64,000 nt of DNA, from contig CACLYY010000002.1 in the NCBI GenBank assembly GCA_902611265.1, positions 124,001 through 188,000 on the forward strand, read 5' to 3'. Positions 17,055 to 28,062 of this stretch are shown here, one piece after another. The first letter of the stretch is position 1. Every line of letters starts with the position of its first letter. The position numbers and the translations under genes are program-made. Source of the stretch: an uncultured Pelagibacteraceae bacterium (GTDB lineage Bacteria > Pseudomonadota > Alphaproteobacteria > Pelagibacterales > Pelagibacteraceae). Under the pieces are notes generated by a model. It searched no databases and was not told where the DNA came from. It was given only the letters and a program-made list of their open reading frames with translations.

Positions 17055-17085
17055 GTGACATATCTCCACTTTTAGTTGATATAAT
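17055..17085 (+). promoter_or_regulatory. Extended -10 promoter of the nuo operon
   Basis: A perfect TATAAT (17080-17085) is preceded by TG-A, the extended -10 motif. GTGACA (17055-17060) matches five of six -35 positions at 19-nt spacing. The predicted start near 17092 leaves a leader of about 14 nt before the nuoA ATG at 17106. It is the only good promoter I see before a 23-kb collinear gene run. Confidence 0.7.
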
Positions 17086-17096
17086 AGTTGTTACAT

Positions 17097-17100
17097 AGGA
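17097..17100 (+). promoter_or_regulatory. Ribosome-binding site that decides the nuoA start
   Basis: AGGA is 5 nt before the ATG at 17106. The in-frame TTG at 17088 lies upstream of this site and before the predicted transcription start, so it is not the start codon. Confidence 0.7.
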
Positions 17101-17105
17101 ATCAA

Positions 17106-17474
17106 ATGCTTGCGGAATTTTTAAAAGATTATCTACCAATAATACTATTTTTGATAATAGCTTTAGGTTTGAGTTTTGCTTTTGTTGCAATAAACTATAT
17201 TGCTGCTCCAAAAAGACCAGATCCAGAAAAGCTTTCAGCATATGAATGTGGATTTGAACCTTTCAATGACTCCCGTATGGAATTTGATGTAAGATTTTAT
17301 TTGGTTGCAATTTTATTTATAATATTTGATTTAGAAATTGCATTTTTATTCCCATGGGCAATTTCACTTGGGCAGATAGGTTTATATGGCTTCTGGTCCA
17401 TGATGTTATTTTTATTTATTTTAACTGTTGGTTTTATTTATGAGTGGAAAAAAGGAGCCTTAGATTGGGAATAA
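17106..17474 (+). CDS. nuoA: NADH-quinone oxidoreductase subunit A
   Basis: This 122-aa, three-helix membrane subunit of complex I has the conserved loop [20 protein letters not shown] between helices one and two and the family-typical [11 protein letters not shown] in helix two. It belongs to the proton-pumping membrane arm. The start at 17106 is chosen from the AGGA ribosome-binding site and the promoter position. It is the first gene of the complete nuoA-N operon. Confidence 0.96.
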   Translation: MLAEFLKDYLPIILFLIIALGLSFAFVAINYIAAPKRPDPEKLSAYECGFEPFNDSRMEFDVRFYLVAILFIIFDLEIAFLFPWAISLGQIGLYGFWSMMLFLFILTVGFIYEWKKGALDWE

Positions 17475-17475
17475 A

Positions 17476-17997
17476 ATGAACTTAGAAGATAGAAAAAAAG
17501 ATATCCCTGAAGAGTTTAAACAACTAGCACAAGATTTTAGTGATAATGGTTTCATAACAACGTCATTAGATAATCTTGTTAATTGGGCAAGAACCGGTTC
17601 ATTACATTGGATGACGTTTGGATTAGCATGTTGCGCTGTTGAAATGATGCAAACATCTATGCCTAGATATGACCTTGAAAGATTTGGCGCAGCACCAAGA
17701 GCATCACCTAGACAGTCAGATGTAATGATAGTTGCTGGGACCTTAACTAATAAAATGGCTCCAGCCTTAAGAAAAGTTTATGATCAGATGCCTGAACCTA
17801 GATATGTAATATCTATGGGAAGTTGTGCTAATGGTGGAGGTTATTATCATTATTCATATTCTGTAGTTAGAGGGTGTGATCGAGTAGTGCCTGTTGATGT
17901 ATACGTTCCTGGGTGTCCTCCTTCAGCTGAAGCATTACTCTATGGAATTTTACAATTACAGAAAAAAATCAGAAACAAAGGTTCTTTAGAAAGATAA
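17476..17997 (+). CDS. nuoB: NADH-quinone oxidoreductase subunit B
   Basis: This 173-aa peripheral-arm subunit coordinates cluster N2, the last [4Fe-4S] centre before quinone. The ligand cysteines are visible as the tandem pair in [11 protein letters not shown], then in [12 protein letters not shown] and in [25 protein letters not shown] is the conserved loop near the quinone site. It starts 1 nt after nuoA. Length is normal for alphaproteobacteria. Confidence 0.97.
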   Translation: MNLEDRKKDIPEEFKQLAQDFSDNGFITTSLDNLVNWARTGSLHWMTFGLACCAVEMMQTSMPRYDLERFGAAPRASPRQSDVMIVAGTLTNKMAPALRKVYDQMPEPRYVISMGSCANGGGYYHYSYSVVRGCDRVVPVDVYVPGCPPSAEALLYGILQLQKKIRNKGSLER

Positions 17998-18001
17998 AAA
18001 A

Positions 18002-18592
18002 ATGAAAAATCTTGGGGACTTGGAAAAGTTTATAAACTCTGAATTAACTTCTAAAATAAATAATTCATTTATAAAACATGATAATATTTATCTAAACATT
18101 GATCATGATGAATTGATTGATGTTATTTCTTTTTTAAAGACTAACAAGGAGACTAAATTTAGGCAATTAATTGAAATTACAGCTGTGGATTATCCAGAGA
18201 GCGAGTATAGATTTAAGATGGTGTATTTTCTTTTAAGCCATGAACATAATAAAAGAGTTATTATTGATTATTCAATAAAAGAAAACGATATAATCTCATC
18301 AATTACCTCATTATTTCCCTCAGCAAATTGGATGGAGCGAGAGGTATTTGATATGTATGGTTTAAACTTTAAAAATCATCCTGATTTAAGGAGAATTTTA
18401 ACTGACTATGGTTTTGAAGGCTATCCTTTAAGAAAAGATTTTCCTCTAACTGGACATAATGAGGTTCGTTATAGTGAGGAAGATAAAAAAGTGATTTATG
18501 AACCTGTAAAATTAGAGCAAAATTATAGAAATTTTGATTATGAAAGTCCTTGGGAAGGGACAAAATATATTAAAGAAATTAAAAAAAGCTAA
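18002..18592 (+). CDS. nuoC: NADH-quinone oxidoreductase subunit C (30 kDa)
   Basis: The 196-aa subunit has the 30-kDa family signature: [43 protein letters not shown], quoted here only in part as EREVFDMYG and GYPLRKDFP. It links NuoB and NuoD in the hydrophilic arm and has no cofactor. Its stop overlaps the nuoD start as TAATG. It is separate from nuoD, not fused as in enterobacteria. Confidence 0.96.
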   Translation: MKNLGDLEKFINSELTSKINNSFIKHDNIYLNIDHDELIDVISFLKTNKETKFRQLIEITAVDYPESEYRFKMVYFLLSHEHNKRVIIDYSIKENDIISSITSLFPSANWMEREVFDMYGLNFKNHPDLRRILTDYGFEGYPLRKDFPLTGHNEVRYSEEDKKVIYEPVKLEQNYRNFDYESPWEGTKYIKEIKKS

Positions 18593-19767
18593 TGGCAAAA
18601 GAAAAAAAAACATTAAATTTAAACTTTGGACCGCAACACCCAGCAGCTCATGGGGTCTTAAGATTAATACTTCAATTAGATGGAGAGGTTGTTGAAAAAG
18701 CTGACCCGCATATAGGTTTATTGCACAGAGGAACAGAAAAGTTAATCGAGAATAAAACTTACACTCAAGCTGTGCCATATTTTGATCGTCTTGATTATGT
18801 GGCACCAATGAACCAAGAGCATGCATTCGCTTTAGCCATAGAAAAAATTCTTAAAATCGAAGTTCCTGCTAGAGCCCAATATATAAGAGTAATTTTCTGT
18901 GAAATTGGTCGAATATTAAGTCACATATTAAATGTTACTACTCAAGCAATGGATGTTGGGGCATTAACACCAACATTGTGGGGATTTGAGGAAAGGGAAA
19001 AATTAATGGGATTTTATGAGAGAGTTTCTGGATCTAGGTTGCATGCCAATTATTTTAGAGCTGGTGGAGTGCATAAAGATCTTCCTTCTGGGCTTGATAA
19101 TGATATTGATGAATTTTGTGATAAATTTCCAAAAATCATTGACGATTTAGAAACTTTACTTACTGATAATAGGATATTTAAACAGAGAAATGTAGATATA
19201 GGAATAGTATCAAAGCAAGATGCCCTAGATTATTCTTTCTCTGGAGTAATGTTAAGAGGTTCAGGAATTGCTTGGGATTTAAGAAGAAGTCAACCTTATG
19301 ATTGTTATAATGATTTACAATTTAAAATTCCTGTTGGAAAAAATGGAGATTGTTATGACAGGTATCTTTGCAGAATTGAGGAAATGAGAGAAAGTGTAAA
19401 AATCATCAAACAATGTTTAAAGAATTTGCCAAAAGGCCCAATTAAGACAGATGATGGAAAAATTTCTCCACCACCTAAGAAGGAAATCAAAGAGTCAATG
19501 GAAGCTTTAATACATCATTTTAAATTATTCACTGAGGGATATAGAGTTGAAAAAGATGAAATATATACTGCAGTAGAGGCACCAAAAGGAGAATTTGGTG
19601 TATATTTAATATCAGATGGGTCAAGTAAGCCTTACAAATGTAAGATTAGAGCTCCTGGATTTACACATCTTCAAGCAATGGATTATTTAATAAAAGGTCA
19701 TATGCTCGCTGATGTACCTGCAGTTTTAGGATCAATGGATATTGTTTTTGGTGAGGTTGATAGATGA
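18592..19767 (+). CDS. nuoD: NADH-quinone oxidoreductase subunit D (49 kDa)
   Basis: The 391-aa subunit forms the quinone-binding cavity with NuoB. It opens with [23 protein letters not shown], of which GPQHPAAHG is the diagnostic loop carrying the quinone-contacting histidine. It retains [14 protein letters not shown] and the C-terminal aspartate-arginine end [10 protein letters not shown]. Residues related to hydrogenase large subunits are conserved but the NiFe ligands are absent, as in all NuoD. Confidence 0.97.
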   Translation: MAKEKKTLNLNFGPQHPAAHGVLRLILQLDGEVVEKADPHIGLLHRGTEKLIENKTYTQAVPYFDRLDYVAPMNQEHAFALAIEKILKIEVPARAQYIRVIFCEIGRILSHILNVTTQAMDVGALTPTLWGFEEREKLMGFYERVSGSRLHANYFRAGGVHKDLPSGLDNDIDEFCDKFPKIIDDLETLLTDNRIFKQRNVDIGIVSKQDALDYSFSGVMLRGSGIAWDLRRSQPYDCYNDLQFKIPVGKNGDCYDRYLCRIEEMRESVKIIKQCLKNLPKGPIKTDDGKISPPPKKEIKESMEALIHHFKLFTEGYRVEKDEIYTAVEAPKGEFGVYLISDGSSKPYKCKIRAPGFTHLQAMDYLIKGHMLADVPAVLGSMDIVFGEVDR

Positions 19768-20372
19768 GTATAAAAAAAATTCACAAAGAACAGCCTGAGA
19801 CTTTTGAGTTTAATAAAAAAAGTATGGAAGCTGCAAACAAAATAGTTTCAAATTATCCAGATGGAAGACAACAAAGTGCAGTAATGGCTTTGTTGTATAT
19901 CGCTCAAAGACAACATGATAATTGGATACCATTAAAAGCAATGAAATACATAGCTAAGTTTTTAGACATGCCATACATAAAAGTTTATGAAGTAGCAACT
20001 TTTTATTCAATGTATAATTTATCTCCTGTTGGTAAATATTTTTTTCAAGTTTGTACTACTACGCCTTGTATGCTTCGAGGTGCTTATGATCTAGTTAAAG
20101 TTTGTAAAAAAAAGATATCAAAAAAAGAAAATGAATTATCTGAAGATGGAAAAATTTCTTGGATGGAAGTAGAGTGCCTTGGTGCATGTGTTAATGCTCC
20201 AATGATGCAAGTTAATGAAGATTATTATGAAGATTTAAATGATAAAAAACTTGAAGAAATAATTGATACTATATATCAAAACAAAATTCCTAAACCAGGA
20301 TCTTACACAGGACGAATTAATGCAGAACCAGTTGATAACCGAAAAACTTTATTAGGAAACAAAAATGCTTAA
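19764..20372 (+). CDS. nuoE: NADH-quinone oxidoreductase subunit E (24 kDa)
   Basis: This 202-aa peripheral subunit has a thioredoxin-like [2Fe-2S] domain. The four ligand cysteines appear in [12 protein letters not shown] and in [11 protein letters not shown]. It partners NuoF in NADH oxidation. Its ATG overlaps the nuoD stop as ATGA. The C-terminal ~30 residues after the domain are a polar tail common in alphaproteobacterial NuoE. Confidence 0.96.
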   Translation: MSIKKIHKEQPETFEFNKKSMEAANKIVSNYPDGRQQSAVMALLYIAQRQHDNWIPLKAMKYIAKFLDMPYIKVYEVATFYSMYNLSPVGKYFFQVCTTTPCMLRGAYDLVKVCKKKISKKENELSEDGKISWMEVECLGACVNAPMMQVNEDYYEDLNDKKLEEIIDTIYQNKIPKPGSYTGRINAEPVDNRKTLLGNKNA

Positions 20373-21696
20373 AGACAAAGATAGAATATTCCAAAATTTG
20401 TATAATGATAGTGGTGCAGATTTAGGGTCTGCTAAATTAAGAAATGATTGGAGTGGAACAAAAGATATTTTAGAAAAAGGAAGAGAATGGATTATTAACG
20501 AGGTAAAAGCATCTGAGCTCAGAGGTAGAGGCGGAGCAGGTTTCCCTACTGGTCTAAAATGGTCTTTTGCACCAAAAGAAGTTGGATCTAGACCTCATTA
20601 TTTAGTCATTAATGCAGACGAGTCAGAGCCTGGTACATGCAAAGATAGAGATATATTAAGATTTGAACCTCACAAATTAATAGAGGGATGTTTAATTGCT
20701 TCTTACGCAGTGAACGCCCATAAATGTTATATTTATATTAGAGGTGAATATTTTAATGAGGGACAAAAACTTCAAACTGCAATCGATGAGGCTTATAAAA
20801 ACAATTTAATTGGTAAAAATGCTTTAAATTCAGGGTGGGATTTAGATATTTATATTCATTATGGTGCAGGTGCCTATATTTGTGGTGAAGAAACTGCACT
20901 ACTTGAGAGTTTAGAAGGAAAAAAGGGTCAACCAAGATTAAAGCCACCATTTCCCGCATTAATTGGACTATACGGATGTCCTACTATCATTAATAATGTT
21001 GAAACTGTCGCTGCTGTGCCTTCTATTTTAAGAAGAGGAGCAAAATGGTTTAGCTCACTTGGAAGACCAAAAAACACTGGAACAAAAATATATTGTATTT
21101 CTGGAAATGTAAATAATCCATGTAATGTGGAAGAAGAAATGGGAATTCCACTTAAAGAATTAATCGAAACTCATGCTGGGGGTGTTGTTGGTGGTTGGGA
21201 TAATCTTAAAGCTGTAATACCTGGTGGTTCATCTATGCCAATGCTACCTAAAGAAATTTGTGACAACATAAAAATGGATTTTGATGCATGTGTAGAGAAT
21301 AAAACAGGACTTGGAACTGCTGGAATTGTTGTAATTAATAATGATCAAGATATCATTAAGTGCATGGCAAGAATAGCCAGATTTTATAAGCATGAAAGTT
21401 GCGGTCAGTGTACACCTTGCAGGGAAGGATCTGGCTGGATGTGGAGAATGTTAGAAAGAATGGCAGCAGGTGAGGCAACTCCAGATGAAGTAGATATGCT
21501 TTTTGATGTAACTAAACAAATAGAAGGTCATACAATTTGTGCTTTTGGTGAAGGTTCATCTTGGCCAGTTCAAGGATTAATTAGACATTTTAAAGATGAG
21601 ATACTTGAAAGAAATAAATTTGATCCTGTTGTGAAAAAACAAAAAAATATTCCATACCTGGTTGATCAACATTTATTAGAAAAGGAAAATGCCTAA
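20365..21696 (+). CDS. nuoF: NADH-quinone oxidoreductase subunit F (51 kDa, FMN/NADH binding)
   Basis: The 443-aa subunit carries the NADH/FMN-binding glycine loop [17 protein letters not shown] near residues 52-68, the FMN-site segment [15 protein letters not shown], and the [4Fe-4S] motif [12 protein letters not shown] near residue 350 with a fourth cysteine in GHTICAFG. It accepts hydride from NADH and passes electrons into the iron-sulfur chain. Overlaps nuoE by 8 nt. Confidence 0.97.
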   Translation: MLKDKDRIFQNLYNDSGADLGSAKLRNDWSGTKDILEKGREWIINEVKASELRGRGGAGFPTGLKWSFAPKEVGSRPHYLVINADESEPGTCKDRDILRFEPHKLIEGCLIASYAVNAHKCYIYIRGEYFNEGQKLQTAIDEAYKNNLIGKNALNSGWDLDIYIHYGAGAYICGEETALLESLEGKKGQPRLKPPFPALIGLYGCPTIINNVETVAAVPSILRRGAKWFSSLGRPKNTGTKIYCISGNVNNPCNVEEEMGIPLKELIETHAGGVVGGWDNLKAVIPGGSSMPMLPKEICDNIKMDFDACVENKTGLGTAGIVVINNDQDIIKCMARIARFYKHESCGQCTPCREGSGWMWRMLERMAAGEATPDEVDMLFDVTKQIEGHTICAFGEGSSWPVQGLIRHFKDEILERNKFDPVVKKQKNIPYLVDQHLLEKENA

Positions 21697-23716
21697 ATTA
21701 AAAGTAAACGATATTGATATAGAAGTTGAAGATGGTCTAACGGTTCTCCAGGCTTGTGAACAGGCTGGAGCTGAAATACCAAGATTTTGTTATCATGAAA
21801 AACTTTCTATAGCTGGAAATTGTCGTATGTGTTTGGTCGAAATGGAAAAATCACCAAAACCTATAGCATCATGCGCAATGCCTGCAGCTGAAGGGATGGT
21901 TATTAAAACAAATACGGAAAAAGTTGAAAAAGCGAGAAAAGGTGTGATGGAGTTTTTACTAGCTAACCATCCTTTGGATTGTCCTGTTTGTGATCAAGGT
22001 GGGGAGTGTGATTTACAGGATCAATCTATGTATTATGGAATTGATAAATCAAGATTTAAAGAAAATAAAAGATATGTACCTGAAAAATACATGGGTCCAT
22101 TAATAAAAACTCAAATGACTAGATGTATTCATTGTACTAGATGTATTAGATTTGCTACTGAAGTAGCAGGAGTGCCAGAATTAGGAGCGATCGGACGTGG
22201 AGAAAATATGGAAATTACTACATATTTAGAGAAATCCATGGAGTCTGAAATGTCAGCTAATGTAATTGATTTATGTCCAGTTGGTGCATTAACTTCTAAA
22301 CCTTATGTGTTCGAGGCAAGACCTTGGGAGCTTAAAAAGACTGAAACAATTGATGTTATGGATGCTGTTGGGTCGAATATTAGAGTAGATACTTACGATT
22401 GGGAAGTAAAAAGGGTTTTACCAAGAATTAATGAGGAAATTAATGAAGAGTGGATTTCTGATAAAACAAGATATGCATGTGATGGTTTAAAAAATCAAAG
22501 ATTAGACACACCATTTATAAAAAATAATGGAAACTTTGAAGAAATAAGTTGGCAAGATGCATACAAAAAAATTAAAGAAAAAATTTCAATAACATCGCCA
22601 GACAAAATAGTTGGTTTAACTGGCGACATGACAAACATGGAAACTATGTTTGCTGTTAAAAACTTATTTCAAAAAACATTAAATTCAAGTTATTTGGATT
22701 CTAGAGCTAAACATACTTACATAAATTTTGAAAACAGAAGTAATTATTTGTTTAACTCTGGCATAGAAGGGATTGAAGAAAGTGATCTTATATTACTAAT
22801 AGGCACAAACCCAAGATTTGAGGCAACTATATTAAACTCAAGAATAAGAAAAACTTATTTAAAAAATAAAACTGAAATATTTTCTTTAGAGGATGTGGGT
22901 GATTTAACTTATCCTTATAAAGTTTTAGAAAATAATTCAAAAGTAATTGATAAAATAATCAAAAATGAACACGATCTATCAAACAAAATTGCCAGTGCAG
23001 AAAAACCTATAATTATCTTAGGTCAATCAATATTAAATAGTAACAACGGTGCATATATATTTGAAGAGTTAAAAAGGTATTTAACTGGTATTAATAAAAT
23101 TGATAATAATTGGAATGCACTAAATATTTTATTAACTGATGCATCAGCTGTTGGTTCTTATGATTTGGGCATTTTTTCCTCAAATGATGGAAGCAATAAA
23201 ACTCTTGAAAAAATAGAGGATGGTGACATAGAAGTTATTTTTTTATTAGGTCAAGATAACCTCAAAATTAAAAAAAGTAATGAATTTATAATTTATATTG
23301 GAAGTCATGGCGATAATGGTGCGGATATGGCAGATCTTATTTTACCTGGTGCCGCATATACTGAACAAGACGGTTATTTCACTAACTTAGAAGGAAAGCT
23401 TCAAAAAGCATATAAAGCTTCATATCCACCAGGAGAAGCTAAAGAAGATTGGCAAATAATTAATGAAGTATCTTCTACTATCCTTGGAAATCCTCTATTT
23501 AATAATAAGGATGAACTACTAAAATCTATGCAAAACTATTTAAATAATCAAAATATTAAAAATTTTGAAGTTCCTACATATAATTTGAATGATGAAAAAA
23601 TATTAGTTGAAGATATTGATTATTACTATTCTAATGCGATTGCCCGTGCATCCAAAACAATGTCAGAGTGTAGATACGCAAGAACTAATTTGAAAAAAAC
23701 TGGAACCGAGGGTTAA
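21689..23716 (+). CDS. nuoG: NADH-quinone oxidoreductase subunit G (75 kDa)
   Basis: The 675-aa subunit begins with a ferredoxin-like [2Fe-2S] domain ([18 protein letters not shown] and SCAMP), followed by the N-terminal histidine-cysteine cluster motif [17 protein letters not shown] and the motif [10 protein letters not shown] with a later [12 protein letters not shown]. The remaining part is a molybdopterin-oxidoreductase-like domain without cofactor. The C-terminal half is shorter and more divergent than the cluster-binding half. Overlaps nuoF by 8 nt. Confidence 0.96.
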   Translation: MPKLKVNDIDIEVEDGLTVLQACEQAGAEIPRFCYHEKLSIAGNCRMCLVEMEKSPKPIASCAMPAAEGMVIKTNTEKVEKARKGVMEFLLANHPLDCPVCDQGGECDLQDQSMYYGIDKSRFKENKRYVPEKYMGPLIKTQMTRCIHCTRCIRFATEVAGVPELGAIGRGENMEITTYLEKSMESEMSANVIDLCPVGALTSKPYVFEARPWELKKTETIDVMDAVGSNIRVDTYDWEVKRVLPRINEEINEEWISDKTRYACDGLKNQRLDTPFIKNNGNFEEISWQDAYKKIKEKISITSPDKIVGLTGDMTNMETMFAVKNLFQKTLNSSYLDSRAKHTYINFENRSNYLFNSGIEGIEESDLILLIGTNPRFEATILNSRIRKTYLKNKTEIFSLEDVGDLTYPYKVLENNSKVIDKIIKNEHDLSNKIASAEKPIIILGQSILNSNNGAYIFEELKRYLTGINKIDNNWNALNILLTDASAVGSYDLGIFSSNDGSNKTLEKIEDGDIEVIFLLGQDNLKIKKSNEFIIYIGSHGDNGADMADLILPGAAYTEQDGYFTNLEGKLQKAYKASYPPGEAKEDWQIINEVSSTILGNPLFNNKDELLKSMQNYLNNQNIKNFEVPTYNLNDEKILVEDIDYYYSNAIARASKTMSECRYARTNLKKTGTEG

Positions 23717-24717
23717 TGGACTCTTATTTTTCAATATTATTTACTGAGGTTTATAAAATTTTATTTTTATTAGTGCCCGTTTTAGTATCTGTAGCAATGA
23801 TAGTTTGGCTTGATAGAAGAGTCTGGGCCTTTGTACAAAAACGAAGAGGACCCAATGTTGTTGGTCCATTTGGTTTATTCCAATCATTAGCTGATGCATT
23901 AAAATATATCTTTAAAGAAATAATAATACCTGCAAGCTCAAATAAACTTGTATTTGTATTAGCTCCAGTCGTGACTATGACATTAGCATTAATATCATGG
24001 GCTGTAATACCATTTGGCGAAGATTTTGTTCTAGCTGATATCAACGTTGGTATTTTATATCTTTTCGCAGTTTCATCATTAGGTGTATATGGAATAATTA
24101 TGGGAGGATGGGCCTCCAATTCTAAATACCCTTTTTTAGGTGCAATCAGATCTGCTGCACAAATGGTATCATACGAAGTTTCAATAGGAGTTATAATTAT
24201 CAACGTTCTATTATGTGTTGGATCTTTAAATTTAAGTGACATAGTTATGGCACAACAAAATTTATGGTTTGTAATTCCTTTATTTCCTATGTTTGTAATT
24301 TTTTTTATTTCTGCACTAGCAGAAACAAATCGCCCTCCATTTGATTTACCAGAAGCAGAAGCTGAATTAGTGGCAGGATATCAAACTGAATATTCAGGAA
24401 TGATGTATGCTATGTTTTGGTTAGGAGAATATGCAAATATTTTGTTAATGTGTGCAATGGGAGCAGTTTTGTTTTTGGGTGGCTGGTTATCTCCAATAGA
24501 CATCTTCCCATTTAATGCTATTCCAGGTCCATTTTGGTTAATCTTTAAAATATTATTTTTATTTATTTTATTTGCGTTAGTTAAAGCAACTGTTCCAAGA
24601 TACAGATATGACCAATTAATGAAGCTTGGTTGGAAGATATTTCTCCCATTTTCACTGTTTTATGTTGTTTTAACTTCAAGTTTTTTACTATATTTTGATT
24701 TATTACCGGGAATATAA
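23716..24717 (+). CDS. nuoH: NADH-quinone oxidoreductase subunit H
   Basis: This 333-aa membrane subunit with about eight helices forms the junction between the quinone site and the membrane arm. Signatures are [19 protein letters not shown] after helix one and [20 protein letters not shown], with its conserved acidic residues, in the middle. The ATG overlaps the nuoG stop as TAATG. Confidence 0.97.
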   Translation: MDSYFSILFTEVYKILFLLVPVLVSVAMIVWLDRRVWAFVQKRRGPNVVGPFGLFQSLADALKYIFKEIIIPASSNKLVFVLAPVVTMTLALISWAVIPFGEDFVLADINVGILYLFAVSSLGVYGIIMGGWASNSKYPFLGAIRSAAQMVSYEVSIGVIIINVLLCVGSLNLSDIVMAQQNLWFVIPLFPMFVIFFISALAETNRPPFDLPEAEAELVAGYQTEYSGMMYAMFWLGEYANILLMCAMGAVLFLGGWLSPIDIFPFNAIPGPFWLIFKILFLFILFALVKATVPRYRYDQLMKLGWKIFLPFSLFYVVLTSSFLLYFDLLPGI

Positions 24718-25203
24718 ATGAAAATTTCACGATTATTAAAAACTATATTCATGATTGATTTTATGAATGGTTTATTAATTGCAATAAAAGAGACTTTTAA
24801 GGCAAAAAAGACAATCAATTATCCTTTTGAAAAGGGGTCTTTAGGAACGAGGTCTAGAGGGGAGCACGCTCTAAGAAGATATCCTAATGGGGAAGAAAGA
24901 TGCATCGCATGTAAACTTTGTGAAGCAGTATGCCCAGCCCAGGCTATTACAATTGAGTCAAAGGAAAGAGATGATGGAAGTAGAAAAACTGTAAGATACG
25001 ATATTGATATGCTTAAATGTATTTATTGTGGTCTTTGTGAAGAATCTTGTCCTGTAGATGCAATTGTCCAAGGTCCAAATTTTGAATTTGCAACAGAAAC
25101 TAGAGAAGAACTTTATTACACAAAAGAAAAACTTTTGGAAAATGGAGACAGATGGGAAAACATTTTAGCTGCCAATATTAAGGCTGATAGCTCTCACAGA
25201 TAA
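24718..25203 (+). CDS. nuoI: NADH-quinone oxidoreductase subunit I (two [4Fe-4S] clusters)
   Basis: The 161-aa subunit contains two classic ferredoxin motifs, [12 protein letters not shown] near residues 62-73 and [12 protein letters not shown] near residues 101-112, which bind clusters N6a and N6b. The N-terminal amphipathic segment docks it to the membrane arm. The start codon directly follows the nuoH stop with no gap. Confidence 0.97.
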   Translation: MKISRLLKTIFMIDFMNGLLIAIKETFKAKKTINYPFEKGSLGTRSRGEHALRRYPNGEERCIACKLCEAVCPAQAITIESKERDDGSRKTVRYDIDMLKCIYCGLCEESCPVDAIVQGPNFEFATETREELYYTKEKLLENGDRWENILAANIKADSSHR

Positions 25204-25207
25204 TCTT

Positions 25208-25843
25208 ATGATTGCACACTCAGTTTTCTTTTATATTTTCTCTTTAATTGCTATTGTTTCAGCAGTCATGGTAACAGTTTCAAAAAATACAGTTCACTCA
25301 GTATTTTTTTTAATACTAGATTTCATTAGCATATCCTGTTTGTTTATTATGATAGGTGCAGAATTTTTAGGCATGATAATGCTAATAGTTTATGTTGGAG
25401 CGGTTGCAGTTTTATTTTTATTTGTTGTAATGATGTTAAACGTAGCTGAACAAAAAGGTCAGTGGTTTAGTTCAAGATGGGATGGTGGAACACATATCCC
25501 AGTTGGTTTGTTAGTAAGTTTAATTATTTTTTTTGAACTTATTATTGTAATTGGAGGATGGAAATACAAACCTGATTTACTAAATAGTCTATCTCTTAAC
25601 ATATCTACTGAAGTCACTAATACCAAATCTATCGGAAATGTTTTGTATACGGATTATATACTCCTATTTCAAATTTCAGGAATGATATTGTTAGTTGCCA
25701 TGATTGGAGCAATTGTTTTAACTTACAGAGAGAGAGTTGGAGTTAAAAGACAAAGTTATGTTAAACAAATTTCTAGAGAAAGAGCTGAAGGTGTTAGTCT
25801 AGTAGAGGCTGAGAAAAATAAAGGAGTTAAAATAGATGCTTAG
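25208..25843 (+). CDS. nuoJ: NADH-quinone oxidoreductase subunit J
   Basis: The 211-aa subunit has five membrane helices. The third has the family segment [20 protein letters not shown], including the Y-x-G-A-V motif whose pi-bulge helix rotates during turnover. The C-terminal ~45 residues are a soluble, charged extension. Follows nuoI by 4 nt. Confidence 0.95.
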   Translation: MIAHSVFFYIFSLIAIVSAVMVTVSKNTVHSVFFLILDFISISCLFIMIGAEFLGMIMLIVYVGAVAVLFLFVVMMLNVAEQKGQWFSSRWDGGTHIPVGLLVSLIIFFELIIVIGGWKYKPDLLNSLSLNISTEVTNTKSIGNVLYTDYILLFQISGMILLVAMIGAIVLTYRERVGVKRQSYVKQISRERAEGVSLVEAEKNKGVKIDA

Positions 25844-26147
25844 CATAGGTTTGGGACATTATTTAACATTAGCCGCAATTATATTTACTATAGGTGTTGT
25901 AGGTATATTTCTTAATAGAAAAAATGTAATAGTTATTTTAATGAGTATTGAGCTAATTTTGCTTGCAGTAAATATAAACCTTGTTGCCTTTTCAATTTTT
26001 ATCAATGATTTAAGTGGGCAAATTTTTACACTTTTTATTTTAACTGTTGCTGCTGCCGAAGCTGCTATCGGTTTAGCCATAATTGTAGTTTATTTTAGAA
26101 ATTCAGACACAATAAGAGTTGAAGAGATTAAAAATTTAAAAGGATAA
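25836..26147 (+). CDS. nuoK: NADH-quinone oxidoreductase subunit K
   Basis: This 103-aa three-helix subunit has the intramembrane glutamate of [15 protein letters not shown] near residue 36 and a second one in [13 protein letters not shown] near residue 72, both part of the proton path. Overlaps nuoJ by 8 nt. Length is exactly that typical for NuoK. Confidence 0.96.
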   Translation: MLSIGLGHYLTLAAIIFTIGVVGIFLNRKNVIVILMSIELILLAVNINLVAFSIFINDLSGQIFTLFILTVAAAEAAIGLAIIVVYFRNSDTIRVEEIKNLKG

Positions 26148-26148
26148 A

Positions 26149-28062
26149 ATGGAATATCTAATTTTATTTCTACCTCTTATAGGATCTGTAATTAGTGGTT
26201 TTTTTGGAAAGAAAATAGGTGACAGAAACTCCCAAGTTTTAACAAGTACATTTGTGAGTATTTCAGCAATACTCTCTTTAGTTGTTTTGTATAAAGTTAT
26301 TAGTTCGGACTATTCTAGCAATCTTGTAGTAGCTACCTGGATTAACTCTGGAACTTTAAATGTTAATTGGTCGATAAAAATTGACTCCCTATCAGCAGTT
26401 ATGTTTGTTGTGGTAAATTTTGTTTCAGCTTTAGTTCATATTTACTCAATTGGATACATGTCACATGATCCTCACAAAACTAGATTCATGGCATATTTAT
26501 CATTGTTTACTTTTGCAATGTTAACTCTAGTAAGTTCAGATAACTTTATTCAACTATTTTTTGGATGGGAAGGTGTAGGCTTATGCTCATATTTTTTAAT
26601 TGGATTTTGGTTTAAAAAAGAGAGTGCAAACAAAGCTGCAATAAAAGCCTTTGTTGTTAACAGAGTTGGTGACTTTGGTTTAGCTCTTGGAATTTTTCTG
26701 ATTTTTTATGTTTTTGGTACAGTCAATTATGATCAGGTTTTTGAACAAATTCCAAATGTTTTAGATAAAGAAATTAATTTCATTGGCATTAATATAGAAA
26801 TTATTGATTTGATTTGTTTACTTCTATTAATTGGAGCAATGGGTAAATCAGCTCAATTTTTATTACATACTTGGTTGCCTGATGCTATGGAGGGCCCAAC
26901 GCCAGTATCAGCATTAATTCATGCGGCAACAATGGTAACAGCAGGGGTATTCCTGATTGTTAGATGCTCACCTATATACGAATATTCTCCATTAGCTCTC
27001 ACAGTTATAACCATAATTGGAATGACTACTGCTTTCTTTGCGGCAACAGTTGCACTTGTTCAAAATGATATTAAAAAAATTATTGCTTATTCTACATGTA
27101 GTCAATTGGGCTATATGTTTTTTGCAGCTGGAGTAGGCGCTTACAATGTTGCAATGTTTCATCTATTTACACATGCCTTTTTTAAAGCTTTGCTATTTTT
27201 AGGAGCCGGTGCTGTAATTCATTCATTTCATGAGGAACAAGATATAAATAAAATGGGTGGAGTTATTAAGAAACTCCCATACACATATGTATTAATGCTT
27301 ATCGGCACTCTTGCTTTAACAGGTTTTCCTTTTTTATCAGGCTTTTATTCTAAAGATGCAATAATAGAATTTGCTTACTTAAGAGGAAATGGAATAGGAA
27401 TACTTGCAGCTTTTGTGGGTATTGTTACAGCTTTATTAACAGCAATCTACTCTTGGAGACTTATTTTTAAAACATTTCATGGTAATTTTAATAATAAAGA
27501 ACTTAGTGTTGATAAAATACACGAGTCTCCTGTGGTTATGATTGCCCCGTTAGTAATCTTGGCAATAGGAGCTATTTTTGCAGGTATGGCGTTTAAAGAT
27601 TTATTTATAGGGCATGAAATAGCATATGAATTTTGGGATCAATCTATAAAATTTTTAGAACCACTCAGTACAGATCATCCACCAACATGGTTTTTACTTC
27701 TAACACCAATACTAGTTACTGCTGCAATTCCGTTGTCTTATTATTTGTATCTAAAAAATAAAAACATAGTTTTAGGATTGAAAGAAATGAATGAACCAAT
27801 TTACCAATTTTTAGCTAAAAAATGGTACTTTGATGAAATATACGATTACCTATTTGTTAATCCTTCAAAAAGAATTGGAAAGTTTTTATGGAAAAAAGTT
27901 GATGGATCAATAATAGATAAATTTGGTCCTGACGGGATTTCAAGTGTAATTAAAAATTTATCAATCAAGGCAGTGAAATTTCAATCCGGATTTATATATC
28001 AATATGCATTTGTTATGTTGATAGGTTTTTCTATTTTATTAACAATACTGATTTTAAATTAA
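26149..28062 (+). CDS. nuoL: NADH-quinone oxidoreductase subunit L (antiporter-like)
   Basis: The 637-aa subunit is the distal proton-pumping subunit, with some sixteen helices including the long lateral helix at the C-terminus. Conserved elements are FFGWEGVGLCSYFLIGFW with the key glutamate, the lysine-containing MGKSAQFLLHTWLPDAMEGPTPVSALIHAATM (marker HTWLPDAMEGPTP), and KKIIAYSTCSQLGYM. It follows nuoK by 1 nt. Full length. Confidence 0.97.
   Translation: MEYLILFLPLIGSVISGFFGKKIGDRNSQVLTSTFVSISAILSLVVLYKVISSDYSSNLVVATWINSGTLNVNWSIKIDSLSAVMFVVVNFVSALVHIYSIGYMSHDPHKTRFMAYLSLFTFAMLTLVSSDNFIQLFFGWEGVGLCSYFLIGFWFKKESANKAAIKAFVVNRVGDFGLALGIFLIFYVFGTVNYDQVFEQIPNVLDKEINFIGINIEIIDLICLLLLIGAMGKSAQFLLHTWLPDAMEGPTPVSALIHAATMVTAGVFLIVRCSPIYEYSPLALTVITIIGMTTAFFAATVALVQNDIKKIIAYSTCSQLGYMFFAAGVGAYNVAMFHLFTHAFFKALLFLGAGAVIHSFHEEQDINKMGGVIKKLPYTYVLMLIGTLALTGFPFLSGFYSKDAIIEFAYLRGNGIGILAAFVGIVTALLTAIYSWRLIFKTFHGNFNNKELSVDKIHESPVVMIAPLVILAIGAIFAGMAFKDLFIGHEIAYEFWDQSIKFLEPLSTDHPPTWFLLLTPILVTAAIPLSYYLYLKNKNIVLGLKEMNEPIYQFLAKKWYFDEIYDYLFVNPSKRIGKFLWKKVDGSIIDKFGPDGISSVIKNLSIKAVKFQSGFIYQYAFVMLIGFSILLTILILN

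Noticed and set aside
16866-17075. A 69-codon open frame on the plus strand (VAQLVRAPACHAGGRGFES-type peptide)
   Set aside because: It reads straight through tRNA-Val and tRNA-Asp. This peptide is the well-known artefact of translating tRNA genes.
17088-17105. Upstream TTG start for nuoA
   Set aside because: It lies before the predicted transcription start and before the AGGA ribosome-binding site that serves ATG 17106.
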